Shown piece after piece: positions 26,567-35,364 of a DNA stretch of 47,545 nt; the stretch's first letter is position 1, and every line of letters starts with the position of its first letter. Origin of the DNA: CAZUXY01 sp964624235. Its GTDB lineage: Bacteria > Spirochaetota > UBA4802 > UBA5368. Location: the NCBI GenBank assembly GCA_964624235.1, contig CAZUXY010000037.1:1-47545 (forward strand), read 5' to 3'. The notes below the pieces were generated by a model. The model was not told where the DNA came from. It worked only from the letters and a program-made list of their open reading frames with translations, and searched no databases. The position numbers and the translations under genes are program-made.

Positions 26567-28123
26567 ATGAGAAAGACAGTGAAGAGCCCGAAAAAAACCA
26601 AAAGCGGGAGCAATGCCGGCGGTAAAGTGAAGGCCGCGAAAAAGGCAAAGGCCGCACCCGCGAAAAAAAAGACCGTATCAGCGAAAAAGCCCGCTCCTCA
26701 AAAAAACAAGGGTTTTGCCGACAGCTTCGTTATTGATGGGAAACTGGCGCTTCCGTATTCCTATTTCGCCGGACGGGTGGGCAGTAAGTTCATAACCACC
26801 ATCAGGGACCAGAAAAAAATAATGGGAGTGCGATGTCCCAAGTGCAACAAGGTGTATATACCGCCCCGCCAGACGTGCGAAAAGGACCTGACCGACATAC
26901 GAAACAACTGGGTTGAACTGAAAAATACGGGAACCGTAATCAACTTCACCGTGGTACGGTACAAAGACAGGCATCTGCCGAAAAAACCTCCTTATATACT
27001 TGCGCTGGTGAAGCTGGACGGCGCCGACACCCCATTTGCCCATGTTGTCGAGGGTATCAAGCCGGAAAAAATGTCGACCGGGATGAGGGTAAAGGCGGTG
27101 TTTGCGAGAGAAACCAGCAGCACCATCCTGGATATCGATCACTTCGAACCGTTCACGGAAGAGAAAACCGTAAGGGTTTCCGACCGGGGACCTGCCATGA
27201 AAACTCCCGAAAGGGCTGCTGTAACCAGAGTAGATAAAGAGACGGATGAAAGGAGAAAAGCCATGTCACGCAAAGTTATCATCACCGCGGCGTTATCGGG
27301 GGCCGGTACCTTCAAAAACCAGAACCCCGCGGTACCCTATACCCCAGCTGAATTCGCCGATGAAGCCGAGAAGTGCTTCAAGGCGGGGGCCGCCATGGTC
27401 CATGTACACGCGAAGTCGGATGATGGTATGCCCACCCACGAGGTTGACCGTATAAAGGCGACCTATGACGCGATCAAGCAGCGCTGTCCCGATCTTATTG
27501 TAAATCTGAGTTCCGCCGTAGGTATGGGCAAGACAGCCGAGCAGCGGATCACGCAGATTGTACAGATAAAACCCGAGATGGCCTCACTCAACACAAACAC
27601 CATGAATTTCAGCATTATCGACAGGAAAAGCGGCAAGATTTTCATAGACTATGTCTTTGAAAATACTTTTTCCATGCTTCAGGATTTCGGTAAAGCCATG
27701 GAGGAGAACGGGGTCAAACCGGAGATTGAGTGCTACGATATCGGCGGACTCGATAACACCATGCTCATAATGAAACAGGGCTTTTTCACCACTCCGATGA
27801 ACTTCAACTTTGTATGGGGGGTGGCGGGAGGCCAGAGTTTCAGGCCCGAATCCTTTATGGCCATGGTGCATGCACTTCCGCCCGGAGCCAACTTCACTAC
27901 CTGCGGTGTAGGAGTGGAGGAATGGCCCTGTATTACCCTGTCCTGCATGATCGGGGGACACATGAGGGTGGGACTGGAGGACAACATCAGAGTTCCCGGC
28001 GGAGAACTGGCAAAAGGAAATTATGAACTGGTGGAATGGGCCGTAAGAATTGCCGAGGTTTTCAACCGTGTGCCCGCGACTCCGGACGAAGCACGGGAAA
28101 TCATGGGACTGCGAAAAAAATAG
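26567..28123 (+). CDS. Fusion: Lys-rich tail, DUF35 domain and beta-keto acid cleavage enzyme (BKACE)
   Basis: 518 residues. 1-48 is a Lys/Ala-rich, histone-like tail; 50-200 is DUF35, with C90, C93, C104 but Asp at the fourth zinc position; 233-518 is a complete BKACE (DUF849), with zinc-site HVHAKSDDG and the hallmark GGHMRVGLEDN. BKACE enzymes split a beta-keto acid with acetyl-CoA, giving acetoacetyl-CoA and a shorter acyl-CoA. The start ATG 26567 has AGGAGGGG. ATG 27263 at the domain boundary also has AAGGAG, six bases away, so a free BKACE may be made from the same gene. Confidence 0.87.
   Translation: MRKTVKSPKKTKSGSNAGGKVKAAKKAKAAPAKKKTVSAKKPAPQKNKGFADSFVIDGKLALPYSYFAGRVGSKFITTIRDQKKIMGVRCPKCNKVYIPPRQTCEKDLTDIRNNWVELKNTGTVINFTVVRYKDRHLPKKPPYILALVKLDGADTPFAHVVEGIKPEKMSTGMRVKAVFARETSSTILDIDHFEPFTEEKTVRVSDRGPAMKTPERAAVTRVDKETDERRKAMSRKVIITAALSGAGTFKNQNPAVPYTPAEFADEAEKCFKAGAAMVHVHAKSDDGMPTHEVDRIKATYDAIKQRCPDLIVNLSSAVGMGKTAEQRITQIVQIKPEMASLNTNTMNFSIIDRKSGKIFIDYVFENTFSMLQDFGKAMEENGVKPEIECYDIGGLDNTMLIMKQGFFTTPMNFNFVWGVAGGQSFRPESFMAMVHALPPGANFTTCGVGVEEWPCITLSCMIGGHMRVGLEDNIRVPGGELAKGNYELVEWAVRIAEVFNRVPATPDEAREIMGLRKK
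27251..27265 (+). promoter_or_regulatory. Internal ribosome binding site and start at the BKACE domain
   Basis: AGGAGA at 27251-27256 sits six bases before an in-frame ATG at 27263, exactly where the BKACE domain begins (MSRKVIITAALSG). The 286-residue product would have the usual BKACE length. It suggests a second, shorter protein from the fusion gene. Confidence 0.55.
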
Positions 28124-28226
28124 GCGGAACAACGCTTATGGAATCATCGTGCCTCGTGCTGTGCCGGGGGAGGGTGAGATCGGCTCAGTACGGGGATATA
28201 TATTTCAAGTTCGATGGAGGAACTAC

Positions 28227-29003
28227 ATGGCGAAAGTGAGTTATGAAACCGATGAAAGCGGTATTGCCGTATTGACACTTAACAATCCCCCCTTGAACGC
28301 CGTAGATGCAGAGTTGCTCAGGGACCTTGAGGCGTGTGTAAAAAGAATCGACCAGGATAAAAAAGTGAAAGTGGTTATCGTCACCGGAGCGGGCAGCATT
28401 TTCATGGCCGGGGCCGATATTACCGTGATAAGGGATATAAATTCATATGACGAGGGTCTGAACGCCACCTCGACGGCCCAGATGATACTAAATGATATCG
28501 AGAATTCACGCAAACCCTATATCGCCGCGATAAACGGCCTGGCCCTGGGAGGGGGTACGGAACTATCACTGGCGTGCCACATGAGGATAGCCGGTGACCA
28601 TGCACAGATGGGACTGCCCGAGATACGGCTGGGTATAATCCCCGGGTTCGGCGGGACGCAGAGGAGTTCCCGCCTTCTGGGAACCGCGAGGGCTCTGGAG
28701 ATAATGCTGACCGGTAAATTCATCGATATGAAAGAGGCGGACAGGATCGGTCTGGTGAACAGAGTGGTGCCGCAGGCGGAGCTTATGGAACAGGCGAAAA
28801 AACTGGCAGGGAGCATCGCGTCAAAGGGTCAGGTCGCCGTGCATTCCATCATGGAAGCGGCCGTTGAAGGTTCCCAAAAGACCCTGGCCGAGGGACTCAA
28901 GCTGGAAAGCCGGCTTTTCGGAAGGATATGCGAAACCGAGGACAAGAAGGAAGGTATAACGGCGTTCCTGGAAAAGAGAAAGCCGGCTTTTAAGGACAGA
29001 TGA
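28227..29003 (+). CDS. Enoyl-CoA hydratase/isomerase (crotonase family)
   Basis: A 258-residue crotonase. It hydrates 2-enoyl-CoA to 3-hydroxyacyl-CoA or catalyses a related reaction. Both catalytic glutamates of true hydratases are kept: E112 (GGGTELSLAC) and E132 (LPEIRLGIIPG), and the oxyanion-hole loop is FMAGADI near residue 60. The frame is open upstream to 28050, but ATG 28227 has GGAGG six bases away, so that start is chosen. It lies 103 bases after the BKACE fusion and 100 before the CoA-transferase. Confidence 0.93.
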   Translation: MAKVSYETDESGIAVLTLNNPPLNAVDAELLRDLEACVKRIDQDKKVKVVIVTGAGSIFMAGADITVIRDINSYDEGLNATSTAQMILNDIENSRKPYIAAINGLALGGGTELSLACHMRIAGDHAQMGLPEIRLGIIPGFGGTQRSSRLLGTARALEIMLTGKFIDMKEADRIGLVNRVVPQAELMEQAKKLAGSIASKGQVAVHSIMEAAVEGSQKTLAEGLKLESRLFGRICETEDKKEGITAFLEKRKPAFKDR

Positions 29004-29102
29004 ATCTGAGATTTGCCGCAGGGAAATAAAACACAGCAGAACACGGTACGCTCATCTCGTTGATAAATGATGAGCGCCGATAAAAACAGCAAGGGGGACC
29101 TT

Positions 29103-30119
29103 ATGTCCGCAGAATTAAAGAATGCAGCGGAACTGAAATCAGGTGTCAACGAGCTCTTCACCGATCCCGATGCCGATAAAGCCAGAGCATTTTTCAGAAA
29201 CAAATCCCGGGCACTAAAACCCAAGCTCTCGACGCCGGAAGAGGTAGTGAAAACCATGGTGAAAGACGGCGATTATATCGCCATCGGAGGCTTCGGAGCT
29301 AACCGGATCCCCACCGCAATCGTCCACGAACTCGTACGCCAGAAGAAAAAAAACCTCGGTTTCGCGGGGCATACCTCGACCCATGATTTCCAGATTCTCT
29401 CGGCGGGGGAATGTTTCAACCGGTGCGATATCGCCTATATCATCGGACTCGAGGCGCGGGGACTTTCCCCGAACGCGCGAAGGTATGTGGAGAGCGGAAA
29501 AGTGAAACTGACCGAGTGGACCAACGCCGCCCTTTCGTGGAGGCTCAAGGCGGCGGCAATGGGGCTTTCGTTCATCCCTGCAAGGAACATCCTGGGCACC
29601 GACACGTTCCGCTACAGCGCCGGGAAAGAGATTCTCTGTCCCTTTACGGGGCAGAAATATGTCGCGTATCCAGCGCTCTATCCCGACTTTGCGGCAATCC
29701 ATGTACACGAGGCCGACATGTACGGAAACTGCCACGTATACGGCGCCACCGTTTCCGACCAGGACCTGGCCAAGGCCTCGAAACGAGTGGTGGTCACTAC
29801 CGAGAGGCTGATCCCGACCGAACAGATCAGGCAAAAACCCGAGGCCACCTTCATTCCTTTCTGGTGTGTTGATGCGGTTTTAGAGGTACCTTTCGGCAGT
29901 TATCCCGGCAACATGCCCTATGAATATTTTTCTGATGAAGAGCACCTCAGGGAATGGCTCAAGGCGGAGAAAGACGCCGAAGCGCTCAGGGTATTCCTGG
30001 ACAAGTATATTTATGGGACAAAAAATTTCTATGAGTATCTGGAACTCTGCGGAGGAATTGAGAAGATGAAGAAGCTGCGACGCGAGGAATTCCTGATAAA
30101 CACGAACTCGAAGAAGTAA
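29103..30119 (+). CDS. CoA-transferase subunit A (glutaconate CoA-transferase/IpdA type)
   Basis: A 338-residue class I CoA-transferase alpha subunit. The N-terminal GGFGANRIPTAIVHELV and later PALYPDFAAIHVHEAD and GNCHVYGATVSDQDLAKAS are characteristic of the GctA/IpdA branch. About 30 extra residues precede the core. AAGGGGG lies five bases before ATG 29103. With the next gene it forms an alpha/beta enzyme that either swaps CoA between acids or, as in the steroid enzyme IpdAB, hydrolyses a ring C-C bond. Which reaction cannot be decided here. Confidence 0.9.
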   Translation: MSAELKNAAELKSGVNELFTDPDADKARAFFRNKSRALKPKLSTPEEVVKTMVKDGDYIAIGGFGANRIPTAIVHELVRQKKKNLGFAGHTSTHDFQILSAGECFNRCDIAYIIGLEARGLSPNARRYVESGKVKLTEWTNAALSWRLKAAAMGLSFIPARNILGTDTFRYSAGKEILCPFTGQKYVAYPALYPDFAAIHVHEADMYGNCHVYGATVSDQDLAKASKRVVVTTERLIPTEQIRQKPEATFIPFWCVDAVLEVPFGSYPGNMPYEYFSDEEHLREWLKAEKDAEALRVFLDKYIYGTKNFYEYLELCGGIEKMKKLRREEFLINTNSKK

Positions 30120-30131
30120 AGGAGGAAGGGA

Positions 30132-30902
30132 ATGAGCGATTATAATCCCATGGAACTGATGATTTGCGTTTCGGCGCGAAACCTTGAGAACGGTGCCACG
30201 GTAGTTGTGGGGACCGGGGCCCCCTGCGCGGCCGCGATGCTGGCACAGAAAACACATTCTCCCAATCTCTGTATCTTATTCGAAGCGGGAGGTGTGGCGC
30301 CTATACTGCCGTCCATGCCCATTTCCGTAGGTGATTCCAGGACATTCCACCAGGCGATAATGGCCAGCTCCATGCCCGACATCATGGAAACCTGCCAGCG
30401 GGGTATGGTTGATTATACCTTCCTGGGCGGGGCCCAGATAGACATGTACGGCAACATCAATTCGACCATGATCGGCAACGACCATGCGAAACCGAAAGTA
30501 CGCTTCCCCGGCTCGGGAGGGGCAAACGATCTGGCCTCGTTGTGCTGGAGAATCATGATGATGACGGTCCAGGACGCACGCAGGTTTACCGAGAAAGTTG
30601 ATTTTATCACCTCCCCTGGATATATCAGGGGAGGCACTTCCCGTTACGAAGCCGGACTGCCCAAAGGATCGGGGCCTTACCGGATAATAACCAATATGGC
30701 GGTAATGGGATTTGATGATGAAAGCAAACGCATGAAGGTGCTGTCGATTAACCCGGGATACAGTCGTAAGGACGTGCAGGAGAACTGCGGTTTTGAATTA
30801 TTATGGGCGGACAGGATCGAAGACACCGATCCGCCGCATGAGAGCGAGTTGCGCATCCTCAGGGAAGAGGTGGATCCTTATAAATATATAATCGGCCGGT
30901 AA
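30132..30902 (+). CDS. CoA-transferase subunit B (glutaconate CoA-transferase/IpdB type)
   Basis: A 256-residue class I CoA-transferase beta subunit, 12 bases after subunit A with an AAGGAGG site. E51 in CILFEAGGVAP falls at the place of the catalytic Glu that forms the glutamyl-CoA thioester in GctB. Later motifs are FLGGAQIDMYGNINST and PGSGGANDLAS, typical of the family. Presence of the Glu favours transferase activity, although IpdB-like enzymes share much of the fold. Confidence 0.9.
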   Translation: MSDYNPMELMICVSARNLENGATVVVGTGAPCAAAMLAQKTHSPNLCILFEAGGVAPILPSMPISVGDSRTFHQAIMASSMPDIMETCQRGMVDYTFLGGAQIDMYGNINSTMIGNDHAKPKVRFPGSGGANDLASLCWRIMMMTVQDARRFTEKVDFITSPGYIRGGTSRYEAGLPKGSGPYRIITNMAVMGFDDESKRMKVLSINPGYSRKDVQENCGFELLWADRIEDTDPPHESELRILREEVDPYKYIIGR

Positions 30903-30978
30903 CAGCCGTGGGAAAGATCGATCGATACAGGCGCACCGGGAAAAGCATATCGTGCAACTACGATACAGACGGTGTTTA

Positions 30979-30992
30979 GTACGTAATCGTAC
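30979..30992. promoter_or_regulatory. Inverted repeat GTACG-TAAT-CGTAC
   Basis: A perfect 5-bp inverted repeat with a four-base spacer in the 125-base gap before the second thiolase module. It could be an operator. It shares the GTAC core with the 36013-36027 palindrome, but this may be chance. Confidence 0.3.
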
Positions 30993-31027
30993 ACTTTCCC
31001 GCTCAGACTACTCTGCGGAGGTAAGCA

Positions 31028-31495
31028 ATGAGTGATATTTTCAAAAACGTGGAACCCATGGTATATAACAGTAAGATTAATGTACCCTACCACTGGTGGG
31101 CGGGCGAAACGGCAAGTCGTTTTTACATATCTCTCAGAGACGAGGGAAAGATCCTGGGGACACGGTGCCCCCAGTGTAAAAAGGTGTACATCCCGCCGCG
31201 TAAGAACTGCCCTGAATGTTTTGTTCAGAACAGCGAATGGGTAAATGTCGGGGCTTCAGGGGAACTGGTCTCTTACACCGTGGTGAGGAAACAGCTTCCC
31301 GCCCTGCCAAAGAAGGCGCCGGTTATATACGGCCTGATCAAACTGGACGGCGCCGATACATCGCTGCTGCATATGATCGATAAGGTAAAACCGGAGGAAT
31401 TGAAAATAGGCATCAGGATGGTCGCCAGGCTGAAGAAGGAAAGAAATGGAACGATCATGGACATTGAATACTTCACGCCGGAGAAAAAGGGGTAG
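31028..31495 (+). CDS. DUF35 zinc-ribbon/OB-fold protein (first free copy)
   Basis: A 155-residue acyl-CoA-associated OB-fold protein. A short helical N-terminus (WWAGETASRFYISLRDEG) is followed by the zinc ribbon C47, C50, C61, C64 and the OB fold ending in GTIMDIEYF. Such proteins form tight complexes with thiolases (for example BbsA with BbsB in anaerobic toluene degradation). The ribosome site GGAGG is well placed. It ends three bases before the type B thiolase, hence translational coupling and probably a complex with it. Confidence 0.9.
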   Translation: MSDIFKNVEPMVYNSKINVPYHWWAGETASRFYISLRDEGKILGTRCPQCKKVYIPPRKNCPECFVQNSEWVNVGASGELVSYTVVRKQLPALPKKAPVIYGLIKLDGADTSLLHMIDKVKPEELKIGIRMVARLKKERNGTIMDIEYFTPEKKG

Positions 31496-31498
31496 GAC

Positions 31499-32644
31499 AT
31501 GGACAGAGCGGCAATAATCGGAATAGGAATGACGAAAATAGAGGCCTGCAAGGTAAGAGAGACCTTCGCCGACATGGTATGGGAGGCGGTCAACGCAGCG
31601 CTGCAGGACGCCGGAATGGGGATAGAAGATATCGATAATGTGGTTACCACCTCGAACGATTTCTGGGACGGGCGAACCATTTCCTGTATGGCCGTGGGCG
31701 ACGCCAGCGGAGTCAGGAAAAAAAACATATCCTGTGTTGAAGGTGACGGCGCCTTCGGCGCATTCTACGGGATGGCCCGGGTTTTTTCCGGATCGTACGG
31801 CACCACACTGGTGACGGCACATTCCAAGGGTTCAGAGAGCGTATCAAGTCTGATAACCAACGCGGCGTTCGATCCCATTTATGACCGCGCCCTGGGAATG
31901 GACATGGTGAGCGCATGTGCCCTGCAGGCTAGGGCATATATGCACCGTACGGGGACCGTCAGCGAACAGCTTGCGCGGGTTTCGGTGAAAAACCACGGTA
32001 ACGCACTTTTGAATCCCAGGGCGCAGCTTCCAATGAGCATTACGGTTGATGATGTATTAAAGTCACCAATGATCGCCGATCCGCTGCACAAGCTGGACTG
32101 CTCGCCGGTGTCTGACGGGTGCTGCGCCGTTATCATCGCCAACGAAACCAGGGTGCCGAAGTACCGTGGGAAGCCGGTTTGGATCAAGGGTGTCTCCTTT
32201 ACATCGGACTCCTATTTTCTCGGGGACAGGGATCTCTCGAGGGCGCGCGCCCTTACCAAGGCGGCCAAAAAGGCATACGGCATGGCGGGTATAGCAGAAC
32301 CGGATAAAGAGATCAACGTGGCTGAAGTTTACGATGCCTTCACGTACCAGGAGCTCATGTGGCTTGAGGAGATGGGTCTGGAAAAGGACGGGAACGCGGG
32401 AAAGGCGCTCGAGAAGGGCAGGTACAAACTCGGAGGTGAACTGCCCGTTAATCCGTCGGGGGGACTGCTTTCCGGCCATCCGGTAATTGCCGGCGGGCTT
32501 TACCGCATCGCCGAGGCTGTCAGGCAGCTCCGTGGCGAGGCGGGAGAATACCAGGTCGACAGGGCCACGAAAGCGCTTGCCCATGGGGTAAACGGGCTTT
32601 GCGGACAGTCCCACTGTGTCTGGATTCTGGACAGGAACAAATAG
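31499..32644 (+). CDS. SCP-x-type thiolase homologue, type B, no catalytic Cys (copy 2)
   Basis: A 381-residue paralogue of the gene at 23000, sharing the SYFLGDRDL block and equal length. At the nucleophile position the alignment puts Glu (CVEGDGAFGAF, where the Cys is two residues too early), but here the late histidine is kept (LSGHPV). Of the four thiolase homologues this is the only one with that His. C-terminal HGVNGLCGQ carries a cysteine near the position of the family's second active-site Cys. It starts three bases after the DUF35 gene and ends nine bases before the type A partner. Confidence 0.86.
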   Translation: MDRAAIIGIGMTKIEACKVRETFADMVWEAVNAALQDAGMGIEDIDNVVTTSNDFWDGRTISCMAVGDASGVRKKNISCVEGDGAFGAFYGMARVFSGSYGTTLVTAHSKGSESVSSLITNAAFDPIYDRALGMDMVSACALQARAYMHRTGTVSEQLARVSVKNHGNALLNPRAQLPMSITVDDVLKSPMIADPLHKLDCSPVSDGCCAVIIANETRVPKYRGKPVWIKGVSFTSDSYFLGDRDLSRARALTKAAKKAYGMAGIAEPDKEINVAEVYDAFTYQELMWLEEMGLEKDGNAGKALEKGRYKLGGELPVNPSGGLLSGHPVIAGGLYRIAEAVRQLRGEAGEYQVDRATKALAHGVNGLCGQSHCVWILDRNK

Positions 32645-32653
32645 GAGGCCACC

Positions 32654-33817
32654 ATGGGAAAGAAAAAGGTAGCAATTGTAGGAACGGGACAAACATTCCA
32701 TAAAAGCCACCGTCCTGATGTAAACGGACAGGAACTGATACACGAAGCGGTCCAGAGCGCCCTGCAGGATGCTGATTTGAAAATCAAGGACATCGACGCC
32801 GTGGTGATAGGCAACATGGATCATTTCGAAGGCATTAATTATGTAGACTGCTGGAGTGTGGACGGTTCAGGGGGCTACATGAAACCGATTATAAAACTGA
32901 CCACCGGCGGCACAACCGGCAGCACCCTTGCCATCGGAGGGTATCATATGGTGGGATCCGGTTTTTTTGACAGGGTGCTGGTCATCGGCTGGGAAAAAAA
33001 TTCCGAATCGGACACCACCGGGGCAATAACCACTGCCTTTGACGCCATATGGGACCGGTTGGTTTTTGCCGGCGCCATTTCAGGACTCGCGGTGGAAGCA
33101 CAGGCGTATATGGCGAAGTACGGGGCCACCGACAAAGACGGGGCGCGTGTCTCGGTACGGGACCGCAAACACGCATGCAATAACCCGCACGCACAGCTGA
33201 GAAAGGAGGTCACCATCGAGGATGTGCTGGCGTCTCCGATGCTTGCCGATCCCATACATCTGCTGGACGTATGCCCCAGAACCGACGGTGCCTGCGCGGT
33301 GATCATGGCGTCTGAAGATGTGGCTGAAAAGATTACCTCAAAACCCGACTGGATATGGGGAACGGCCAACCGGCACAAGTATACCTATCTGGGCGATGTC
33401 AACTGGGGTGAACTAGACAGCATGGCGGAGGCTTCCCAGGAACTCTTTAAAAAAACGGGCATACGCGAGCCGAGGAAGCAGATTGATGTTATCGAAATGT
33501 ACCAGCCCTATTCCTTTGCGGGGTTGATATGGATCGAAGACATGGGGATAGTCGAGCGTGGAAAGGCGCCGGAATACATATGGAGCGGGGCGACCGATAT
33601 GGGCGGTGAATTGCCTGTTAATCCGTCGGGTGGCGTCATAGCCTGCAACCCGATCGGCGCTACGGGACTCATACGCTGTGCTGAAGCCGCACTGCAGGTT
33701 ATGGGAAAGGCCGGCGCACGGCAGGTGCCTGATGTACATACCGCCGTAAGTACGGGCTTCGGAGGTTGTATGTGGACAGACATTATACTGCACAGCAGCA
33801 GAAAACCGGATTTTTAG
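32654..33817 (+). CDS. SCP-x-type thiolase homologue, type A, no catalytic Cys (copy 2)
   Basis: A 387-residue paralogue of the gene at 24158. The nucleophile region TTGGTTGSTLA has Gly for Cys when set against CSTGST of SCP-x thiolase, and the late motif is ACNPIG with Asn for His, as in its paralogue. It has a TAGGAGG site, a type B partner upstream and a DUF35 gene ten bases downstream, so the module DUF35-B-A-DUF35 is compact. Function is inferred to be a non-condensing C-C bond enzyme or acyl-CoA binding subunit. Confidence 0.86.
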   Translation: MGKKKVAIVGTGQTFHKSHRPDVNGQELIHEAVQSALQDADLKIKDIDAVVIGNMDHFEGINYVDCWSVDGSGGYMKPIIKLTTGGTTGSTLAIGGYHMVGSGFFDRVLVIGWEKNSESDTTGAITTAFDAIWDRLVFAGAISGLAVEAQAYMAKYGATDKDGARVSVRDRKHACNNPHAQLRKEVTIEDVLASPMLADPIHLLDVCPRTDGACAVIMASEDVAEKITSKPDWIWGTANRHKYTYLGDVNWGELDSMAEASQELFKKTGIREPRKQIDVIEMYQPYSFAGLIWIEDMGIVERGKAPEYIWSGATDMGGELPVNPSGGVIACNPIGATGLIRCAEAALQVMGKAGARQVPDVHTAVSTGFGGCMWTDIILHSSRKPDF

Positions 33818-33827
33818 GAGGTAATTC

Positions 33828-34292
33828 ATGGCTGAAAAAGAAAACCTGATAATAGAATCGGGCGAAGCCGAACAGCCTTTCAAATATTCTATAGGAATGC
33901 ACGGTAGCCTTTTTTTCAAGGCGCTAAAGGAAAAAAGGATTTTCATGGCGGTTAAATGTCCCAAGTGCCAGAGGGTGTATATTCCACCGAGAAAGGTGTG
34001 CGGTGACTGTTTCGTTGAAATGAATGATTTTATCGAAGTTGGGCCGGGAGGTAAAATTGGATCCTTCACCATACTGAGATATGCATTCATAGACCCGGAA
34101 ACAGGGGAACAGAAACCGGTGCCCTACGGATATGGTTTTATACAGCTGGACGGCGCAGATACGCTCTTTCAGCACTATATAGACATCCATGATGAAAGCA
34201 AAGTAAAGATCGGCGCGCGTGTGGAACCTGTATTCTCGGAAGAAAAGAAAGGAACGATCAAGGACATACTGTATTTCAGGGTGATCGATTGA
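33828..34292 (+). CDS. DUF35 zinc-ribbon/OB-fold protein (second free copy)
   Basis: A 154-residue DUF35 protein. The zinc ribbon has C44, C47, C58 and C61 (VKCPKCQRVYIPP, then VCGDC), with the OB fold behind it (GGKIGSFTILRYAF). It differs from the copy at 31028 in a longer loop holding DPETGEQ, a feature also seen in the DUF35 half of the SCP2 fusion, so it may serve the type A thiolase. AGGAGG lies six bases upstream of the start. Confidence 0.9.
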   Translation: MAEKENLIIESGEAEQPFKYSIGMHGSLFFKALKEKRIFMAVKCPKCQRVYIPPRKVCGDCFVEMNDFIEVGPGGKIGSFTILRYAFIDPETGEQKPVPYGYGFIQLDGADTLFQHYIDIHDESKVKIGARVEPVFSEEKKGTIKDILYFRVID

Positions 34293-34335
34293 AGAAGTGT
34301 CAGGGATGTGCCATGAACAGTCTAAAGGTATAAAC

Positions 34336-35268
34336 ATGCTTCACGGCCGGACAACGGAAAATACGGCTTTAAGAGGTAGCGTCATTCATACACCATTGAT
34401 CAATCCCTCACGCAGAATATTCACCAAAGGAGATGAACTGGCGGCGGGGATCATTACAGGCCTGGAAAAGATCCGCTGTAATTACGGTAACGGCGACTGT
34501 CTGTATATGGATTTACTGCGTTCCGTATTCGCCGTTTCCGACAGTACCGAAAGGTTTCCCAGCGCGTCCAGGGACCTGCTTGTACGTTTTGCGTCGCTGC
34601 TGCGGGATGAAGGGGTGCCTGTTGATACAGATACATGGGCTTCCATTGTAAAAAAAACTTATGACGGCCAGAGCTATCACCGAAAAGCCACCTTTACCTG
34701 TGTGGCGTTGAGGGTCTGCGAGAAGGGAGTACTGGCGACGGTAATCCACGGCGGTGACAGTACAGCGATGATTGTGGACACCCCAACCGGATTAGTGCGA
34801 TATGCCACCTTGCCGGACATGAATTTCGCCGGACGAAGCAGAGACCTTTCAGTTATACACCAGATGCCGATCACGGAAACCTCAGACCGCATAGTACTCT
34901 GTACGGACGGGATATGGGACCTGGTTTCCCCCCGTATGGACGAAGCCGGGGAATCGATGCTGTCGATGCTAGTTAGACATCCCGTGAATGAAATTCCATG
35001 CGTTTTTGAAAAGGAAGCGGCAGGTTACGCTCGTGACGTGACCCCGAAAAACTTCGATGATGCCGGGATTATCGTTATCAACCCGCGGATTCTGGAATAC
35101 GGGTACCCTCTTGCGGTACTTATGGGGGGAACAACCCCACAGGAGGAGACCCGCTACCGGATGGGATTGGGATGCGGGATAACCCCTCTATCCGATGCGG
35201 AGTGGATTTCGACTGACGACATCAACGACTTCAGCAGGCTTTCCGAGTGTGGGATAAAGATTATGTAA
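34336..35268 (+). CDS. PP2C-like serine/threonine phosphatase, degenerate motif
   Basis: About 310 residues. PP2C landmarks are visible: an early FAVSDSTERFPSASRDL (equivalent of VxDGxGGxxxGxxAS, with Asp kept but the glycines lost), then TVIHGGDSTAMIV near residue 140, LCTDGIWDL near 190 and the late FDDAGIIVI near 245. The metal-binding aspartates thus appear mostly present. The role would be dephosphorylating protein; its target is not evident. The start is uncertain: ATG 34336 has AAAGGT upstream, while GTG 34297 and ATG 34306 are open. It follows the DUF35 gene closely. Confidence 0.75.
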   Translation: MLHGRTTENTALRGSVIHTPLINPSRRIFTKGDELAAGIITGLEKIRCNYGNGDCLYMDLLRSVFAVSDSTERFPSASRDLLVRFASLLRDEGVPVDTDTWASIVKKTYDGQSYHRKATFTCVALRVCEKGVLATVIHGGDSTAMIVDTPTGLVRYATLPDMNFAGRSRDLSVIHQMPITETSDRIVLCTDGIWDLVSPRMDEAGESMLSMLVRHPVNEIPCVFEKEAAGYARDVTPKNFDDAGIIVINPRILEYGYPLAVLMGGTTPQEETRYRMGLGCGITPLSDAEWISTDDINDFSRLSECGIKIM

Positions 35269-35364
35269 TATCAGATTGGAAGATTGATTGGATGTCCAGT
35301 AAACAACAACGGCCGTTTGTCGAGTTACAGTGAACGGCCTCATATCATGCAGACAGGCACAGTG

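Noticed and set aside
28050..28226. Upstream extension of the enoyl-CoA hydratase frame.
   Set aside because: The extension overlaps the end of the BKACE gene and lacks a ribosome site, whereas ATG 28227 has GGAGG at the ideal distance and begins at the normal crotonase N-terminus.
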